The notes under the pieces: generated by a model | What the model saw: the letters and a program-made list of their open reading frames with translations, nothing else | Told to the model about the DNA's origin: nothing | The model's database searches: none | Shown: piece after piece, positions 33,006 through 37,096 of the stretch | How positions within the stretch are numbered: position 1 is the first letter of the stretch | Layout of the letters: each line of letters opens with the position of its first letter | Translations under genes and position numbers: made by a program | Origin: an uncultured Prevotellamassilia sp. | Lineage (GTDB): Bacteria; Bacteroidota; Bacteroidia; Bacteroidales; Bacteroidaceae | Assembly: GCA_934255485.1 (NCBI GenBank) | Contig: CAKQOG010000025.1 | Span: 1 to 37,096, forward strand | Direction of reading: 5' to 3' | Length of the DNA stretch: 37,096 nt

Positions 33006-35348
33006 TTACTTAATAAGAACTTTCTGACCATTAGCCTTTACAAAAATGCCGTGTGCAGGATAGAGTACGCGACGGCCGTTGAGGTCGTAGTAAACATTGC
33101 TATTGGTGTTGGCTGCGTTAGCATTGTTGATGCCTGTAGTGTTGCCACCAAAGTTAAAGAGCAACACGTTAGCACTTGCAGCTTCGGTGAGCGATCCAGC
33201 GTATGCTTTGTTAGCTCCAATAGTGCGGTCGGTAGTAGATGTTACCTTGTAGAAGGCCACACCCTTAGAGCCGTTGCCAAGAATGTAGGCAGCAGCACCA
33301 TCGGCAATGGTTGCAGGTGCTAAAGTACCATTCAATCCATTCTCTGGTTTAGCTGTTGCGTCATCGTATTTGATGTTGAAGTCGTATGTGCCTGCAGTAG
33401 CCTCGAGTACAACAGGAGTTTCGGCAGGAATAACGCTACCGCTAATCTCGGTAAGGTTGAGTACATTGTCTTCCTTAACACCTGTATATGCTTTTACGCC
33501 TTCGGGGATGGTAACAGCCATTGGCAAGTTAATAGTGGCATAGCCAGCCGATGTGATAGTAACTGGTATTGTTGTAACCTCTTTGATGTAGAATTGATTG
33601 CCTGTTTCTACATTGTTCCAACTATCAATCTTACCATCACCGGTGTTGCTATTTACACGAGCTGTACCTCTATCGGTACGAGCGTCGTTGGTGTAGTACA
33701 CAAACGATACAGCATTCTCTTTGTTCACAACATCTTTGTTGAAGATATCATAAATACCTACATTGCTATTGCTCTTTTCAACTACGTCGATGTACAATGT
33801 TGGTTCTTGTTGCCATTGAATACGGCTTAAATAATTGCCAGAGTTGGCTGCTTTAATATAGTAGAGGTCGGTTTTTCCGCTTGTAGTGCATGGCTCAAAC
33901 TGCCAGAGTGCAGGCACAGTGTTGGCTTCAAGGTTTTGTGAGTAAAGGTTGTTTCCACCAAAAGCACCTGTGTCGCCATACTTTTCAACCCAATATTTGT
34001 CGGTATAATCGGCACTACTAATTGTGTAGTACTTGCCGCTTTCAGGGGCTATTCTATTTTCTGTTGCTTGCATAGCCGCTTCGAGTTCTTTGAAAGCTGC
34101 AATTTTGGCATTTCTGTCTGTAGCTTGACTAAGTTTGGTTGTTGCAGGTGTAATGTTGCTTGCGTTTAGAGTACCTACAAACGTACCACTTCTCTTTGTA
34201 GCTTTGGCTATAATGGCATCGTTCCAAGCTTGTTCGATGTCTGTAAGTTCGGTTGTAAACTTAAAGTTTGAAGCATCTGCAGTGGCTCCCCAGCGCACGA
34301 TATCACCACTACCTCCCATGTGAAGTGAATAATTATTGTCAGACACGCTTCCACCTTGTAAGGTGTTAAAGGTGACGTAGCCTTCTGCTATACCCGCAGC
34401 CAATTCGTAGTCTTGTGCTACATTAACGTCCTCTACTAATGGTACTACAACATCATAACCTTTACCACTCCAACCACCTGATGTGGGCAATGCTCCAGCA
34501 TACTTGTTAGCGTATGCGTTATAAATTTTAAAGGAGCCATGGGGTTGTTTTAGCAGTGTCCACTCATAAGAATAGCTATCTTTTGCTGTGCTACCATTCA
34601 AAGCGCTTCCTGCGTATACAAACTTATCTGTATGTAGTTTGTTACTTATAAGTACAATTGTGCTTTCGGGAGCTGCGTTGATAAAGGTCTGGTAGGCCGA
34701 GCCAAGTGTAATCATATTTGCTGTGCTACCTGTTGTGTCGTCTTTATACTGCTCGTAGACATTGTTAAACGTGTTATAAAAGTCGTTTGTGGTTGAGTAT
34801 CCAAGGCATTTCCACACATCAAGACTGCTTTTGAATATGTTAAGCACTGCTTGGTTATTGAGTTCTTCGATGGTGAACAGAGAACCACCATCAATCGACC
34901 AGTTGCCTATTTTGCCCTCACTATCGTAGCTATTCCAACTATTGCCAAAATCATTACTGCTACCAAAGGCAATGCCTAATGTGTTTCCATTAGATGCAGC
35001 TTTTACGTACCAATCGTTACCGGTAGTGTTCCATGAGTTGAAGCCTGCCATTGCTGTAGAGGCTGCAAGATTGTAAATTTTCAAGGCGGTTACGCCATTT
35101 GTAGTTGTAGTTGTTGATCCTGCTTTAAAATAGAAAATGCAGTTGTGATGAAGCAAATAGCTTTGGCGTAAGTAATCGTTATCACCATTGTAATACAAGT
35201 ACTTACCCGTACGTGTGTTCTTGATGGCGTAATAGTGCATTGCGCCATCAGTGCTGAGCTGTGGTATGTCTTGTGCTCCCGCCCATGCACTTGTTGCTCC
35301 GATAAAAAATGTCAAGAGCAATGTCAGAAAAAATGTAAATCTTTTCAT
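33006..35348 (-). CDS. Large secreted protein with C-terminal sorting-type tail
   Basis: A 780-residue exported protein of unknown role. Signal peptide to about residue 23 (TSAWA-GAQ). Several stretches of the type HYYAIKNTRTGKYLYYNG, KFVYAGSALNG and GKYYTISSADY...YWVEKYGD, LYYIKAANSGNYLSRI look like beta-trefoil (ricin-like) repeats that often bind sugars. A beta-rich domain (about 600-735: ITSAGYATINLPMAVTIPEG, VIPAETPVVLEATAG) resembles those in the protease at 2883 and the BspA-like protein. The end VYYDLNGRRVLYPAHGIFVK is a sorting-type tail. It has a perfect promoter and a G8 run just upstream of it. Glycan binding is inference. Confidence 0.85.
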   Translation of the reverse strand: MKRFTFFLTLLLTFFIGATSAWAGAQDIPQLSTDGAMHYYAIKNTRTGKYLYYNGDNDYLRQSYLLHHNCIFYFKAGSTTTTTNGVTALKIYNLAASTAMAGFNSWNTTGNDWYVKAASNGNTLGIAFGSSNDFGNSWNSYDSEGKIGNWSIDGGSLFTIEELNNQAVLNIFKSSLDVWKCLGYSTTNDFYNTFNNVYEQYKDDTTGSTANMITLGSAYQTFINAAPESTIVLISNKLHTDKFVYAGSALNGSTAKDSYSYEWTLLKQPHGSFKIYNAYANKYAGALPTSGGWSGKGYDVVVPLVEDVNVAQDYELAAGIAEGYVTFNTLQGGSVSDNNYSLHMGGSGDIVRWGATADASNFKFTTELTDIEQAWNDAIIAKATKRSGTFVGTLNASNITPATTKLSQATDRNAKIAAFKELEAAMQATENRIAPESGKYYTISSADYTDKYWVEKYGDTGAFGGNNLYSQNLEANTVPALWQFEPCTTSGKTDLYYIKAANSGNYLSRIQWQQEPTLYIDVVEKSNSNVGIYDIFNKDVVNKENAVSFVYYTNDARTDRGTARVNSNTGDGKIDSWNNVETGNQFYIKEVTTIPVTITSAGYATINLPMAVTIPEGVKAYTGVKEDNVLNLTEISGSVIPAETPVVLEATAGTYDFNIKYDDATAKPENGLNGTLAPATIADGAAAYILGNGSKGVAFYKVTSTTDRTIGANKAYAGSLTEAASANVLLFNFGGNTTGINNANAANTNSNVYYDLNGRRVLYPAHGIFVKANGQKVLIK

Positions 35349-35401
35349 GTATCATTAAGTTTTTAAATATAGAAAATTCTATAGAAGCCTGTTTTTCAGT
35401 G

Positions 35402-35432
35402 CAAAAGTAGTTTGTTTTTGTTAATAAACAAA
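35402..35432 (-). promoter_or_regulatory. Promoter of the 780-residue secreted protein gene
   Basis: On the minus strand TTTG (complement of 35429-35432), 19 bases, TACTTTTG (complement of 35402-35409): a full consensus match. A run of eight Gs on the plus strand (35435-35442) lies two bases further upstream. Confidence 0.8.
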
Positions 35433-35434
35433 AC

Positions 35435-35442
35435 GGGGGGGG
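35435..35442. repeat. G8 homopolymer next to the -33 box
   Basis: Eight Gs (C8 on the transcribed direction) two bases upstream of the -33 element. Such runs slip easily in replication and could change promoter strength. Confidence 0.85.
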
Positions 35443-35536
35443 TGAATAAATGTTAATACTGTAAAATAAGGGAGATAAGTGTTAGATTAAGGCGTGGCTA
35501 AGTGCTTTTTTCCGTAAAATTCTGCAAAAAGGCAAC

Positions 35537-35595
35537 AAAAAAAGCAGAGCAAGCATCGTAGAGTAAAAAAGAAACGTTTACGATGTTTGCTCTGC
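35537..35595 (-). terminator. Terminator after the PBP4-type gene
   Basis: GCAGAGCAAGCATCGTA (35544-35560) pairs with 35579-35595 with one G-T pair; on the minus strand T7 follows (complement of 35537-35543). Confidence 0.85.
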
Positions 35596-35618
35596 TAAAA
35601 TGCGATGAAAAGGTATGG

Positions 35619-36884
35619 TTATTTACATAGGGCTTTGCACACGCGGTCTTGAAAATTGCGTCCCGTAGATGTGTGGCGTACTCCTTGGTTCATGATGGCA
35701 AAGCAGAGGGTGTTGCCGTTGGCAGCGGTGCAATAGCCCGAAAGGGTGCTAACACCCTCAACGGTGCCTGTTTTAGCGTGCACGTTGTAGGCGGCTTTGC
35801 TGCCCTTCATGCGCTTGCGCAAGGTACCGTCGTGGGCAGCTTCGGGTAGGGTAGGCAGTAGGTGACGGTAGATGTCGGTGTGCAGGTAGGCATAGCGCAA
35901 GGCTTTACCCAGAAGTTCGGGGGTTACGTAGTTGTAAAGCGAAAGGCCAGAGCCATCTGCCACTTGGTAGTGGTCGGGGTTGAGGCCCAAGGTGCGATAC
36001 AAATTTTTGTAGTGTGTGGTAGCCTGTTTGCGGCCTGCACGCACTTTGCCGCCTTGCGCAGCCAGTTGGTAAAACACAGATTCGGCCATTGTGTTGTCGC
36101 TATGTTTCATCATAGGTAGTAGCACTTGATCGATGTTATGGGTGCGCGTACACAGCAATGAAGCGTGGGTAGCAACGCTTCGTTCGTCGGTTGTGCCGTC
36201 CCATTCAATGTTGTTGTGGCGCAATGTGGTGCGCAGTTGATTAACAAAACGGTCGTGGTTATTGTAGAGTAGTGGGGTGAGTGGTGTAAGGTCGTCGTCC
36301 CAACACCATCCCCAACCAAGGCGTTTATCGTCCTTAAAACTAAGGTCGATATAGAGGGGCGATGCGATGCGTTGCACGTGCATGGCCTTTAGGCTATCGG
36401 CAAAAGCTTGCATATCTTCGGCTGCAAACAAGGGGTCGAAGCCAGCTTTGATATAAACGCGTGCGGTGCAAACACTATCGGAGTCGGTGGATAGAACATC
36501 GGCATACAGACGGGTTTTAAAACGATAGTCGGTGCCGAGGTCGCGCAAGGCGGTGATGGCAGTAAGCACCTTTTGGTTTGAGGCGGGTCGCATACATTGC
36601 CTTTCGTTGTAGGCAAATACCAAGGTGTCGGCGGTGAGGTCGTAGACGTATAGTCCCACTTGTGTGCGTTCAAAAATATCGTTTTTCAGCAATTCTTGCA
36701 TGCGTTCGGGCAGCGACATCTGTGCTGTGGTGAAGTCAGCCACGGTGTCGGTCTCAACCGAGTCTTCGGGCATAATGCTATCGGTGAGTGCTGCTGAAAA
36801 GCTATGACTGTTGCTCTTTGCTGCCGAGCAAGAGAAAATGCTGATAGAGAAAACGAGCAATATAAATGGTATGACGTGCTTCAT
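35619..36884 (-). CDS. dacB: D-alanyl-D-alanine carboxypeptidase/endopeptidase, PBP4 type
   Basis: A 421-residue penicillin-binding protein of the S13 family that trims or cuts peptidoglycan cross-links in the periplasm. The three motifs are clear: SxxK as PASNQK (Ser102, Lys105), SxN as KHSDNTMAE, and KTG as VHAKTGTVEGV. The start at 36884 (MKHVIPFILLVFSISIFSC) gives a lipoprotein signal with Cys19; the open frame goes on to 36944 but then the signal would sit too far inside. The leader contains an inverted repeat (36920-36995). A -7 box lies at 37022-37029. Confidence 0.9.
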   Translation of the reverse strand: MKHVIPFILLVFSISIFSCSAAKSNSHSFSAALTDSIMPEDSVETDTVADFTTAQMSLPERMQELLKNDIFERTQVGLYVYDLTADTLVFAYNERQCMRPASNQKVLTAITALRDLGTDYRFKTRLYADVLSTDSDSVCTARVYIKAGFDPLFAAEDMQAFADSLKAMHVQRIASPLYIDLSFKDDKRLGWGWCWDDDLTPLTPLLYNNHDRFVNQLRTTLRHNNIEWDGTTDERSVATHASLLCTRTHNIDQVLLPMMKHSDNTMAESVFYQLAAQGGKVRAGRKQATTHYKNLYRTLGLNPDHYQVADGSGLSLYNYVTPELLGKALRYAYLHTDIYRHLLPTLPEAAHDGTLRKRMKGSKAAYNVHAKTGTVEGVSTLSGYCTAANGNTLCFAIMNQGVRHTSTGRNFQDRVCKALCK

Positions 36885-36919
36885 TGTTGAAAAGTGCAGA
36901 GCAAGTTGTTTCGTTTCAG

Positions 36920-36995
36920 TCATGAATGTCCATGAATGAGTCATGAAAATCTTTTGAGTGAGAATGATTTATGGATAATTCATGGTCATTCGTGA
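36920..36995 (-). promoter_or_regulatory. Inverted repeat in the dacB leader
   Basis: TCATGAATGTCCATGAAT (36920-36937) matches the complement of 36978-36995 at 16 of 18 bases. CATGAATG itself is repeated directly. It could fold in the message or bind a regulator; no T run follows. Confidence 0.45.
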
Positions 36996-37021
36996 CTATA
37001 AAAATATTGAGATTTAATGAG

Positions 37022-37029
37022 CAAAGTTA
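37022..37029 (-). promoter_or_regulatory. Probable -7 box for dacB
   Basis: TAACTTTG on the minus strand, with TTTC about 20 bases upstream in place of TTTG. This gives a leader of about 130 bases. Confidence 0.5.
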
Positions 37030-37096
37030 CTACAAAAAAGTGAAATGCGGAAAGATATAGTGATAGAATTGAGTTACAAGGGTTTTGGTTGAAGTG

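Overview
The window reads as a chromosome segment of a Prevotella-like member of the Bacteroidales. The evidence is the recurrent Bacteroidetes promoter pattern (TTTG, 19-20 bases, then TAnnTTTG), lipoproteins with an SSC lipobox, a BspA-type leucine-rich repeat protein, secreted proteins ending in a YDLNGRR-type C-terminal signal, LutABC, an alpha2 glycyl-tRNA synthetase and class I fumarase. Species cannot be named from the sequence alone.

Layout. 1-1724: cysN behind a clear promoter. 1725-5312: an inserted unit with IS982-like inverted ends and a 7-base target duplication; it carries a FISUMP-domain protein, an IdeS/Mac-like cysteine protease broken at a run of Gs, a 63-residue peptide gene and dead IS982 transposase fragments. 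5313-9057: xpt, an overlapping lipoprotein gene, glyS and an FKBP-type lipoprotein. 9286-9373: tRNA-Ser(UGA), followed by an A+T-rich orphan gene (9630-10718). 10719-13016: intergenic repeats, a pdxB remnant and a six-helix membrane LuxR-type regulator with an in-frame TAG. 13017-16199: a divergently read BspA-like protein and its small downstream gene. 16200-17046: palindromes and a transposase tail. 17075-19823: lutABC on the minus strand. 20122-32616: mostly housekeeping and catabolic genes (priA, sulfatase, pyrE, alkaline phosphatase, exported aminopeptidase C, argH, anaerobic sulfatase maturase, fumarase). 32802-36884: a third secreted-protein/small-gene pair and a PBP4-type carboxypeptidase.

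The most striking pattern is a cassette seen three times (2883-4499, 13017-16199, 35348-32802). Each has a large exported protein with a different N-terminal part, a similar beta-rich domain and a YD/YG-type C-terminal tail. A 56-63 codon gene starts 10-24 bases after its stop. The three small proteins share KK-[MIL]-Y-x-x-P-x3-[LV]-[FY] at the start and an acidic, Trp-containing end; I know of no function for them. All three cassettes also have a G run at a point that could affect expression: in the coding sequence, in the promoter spacer, or next to the -33 box.

Other functional links are a serine-type sulfatase with its likely radical-SAM activator (29639-30874), and the membrane LuxR regulator beside direct repeats placed like an activator site upstream of the BspA promoter.
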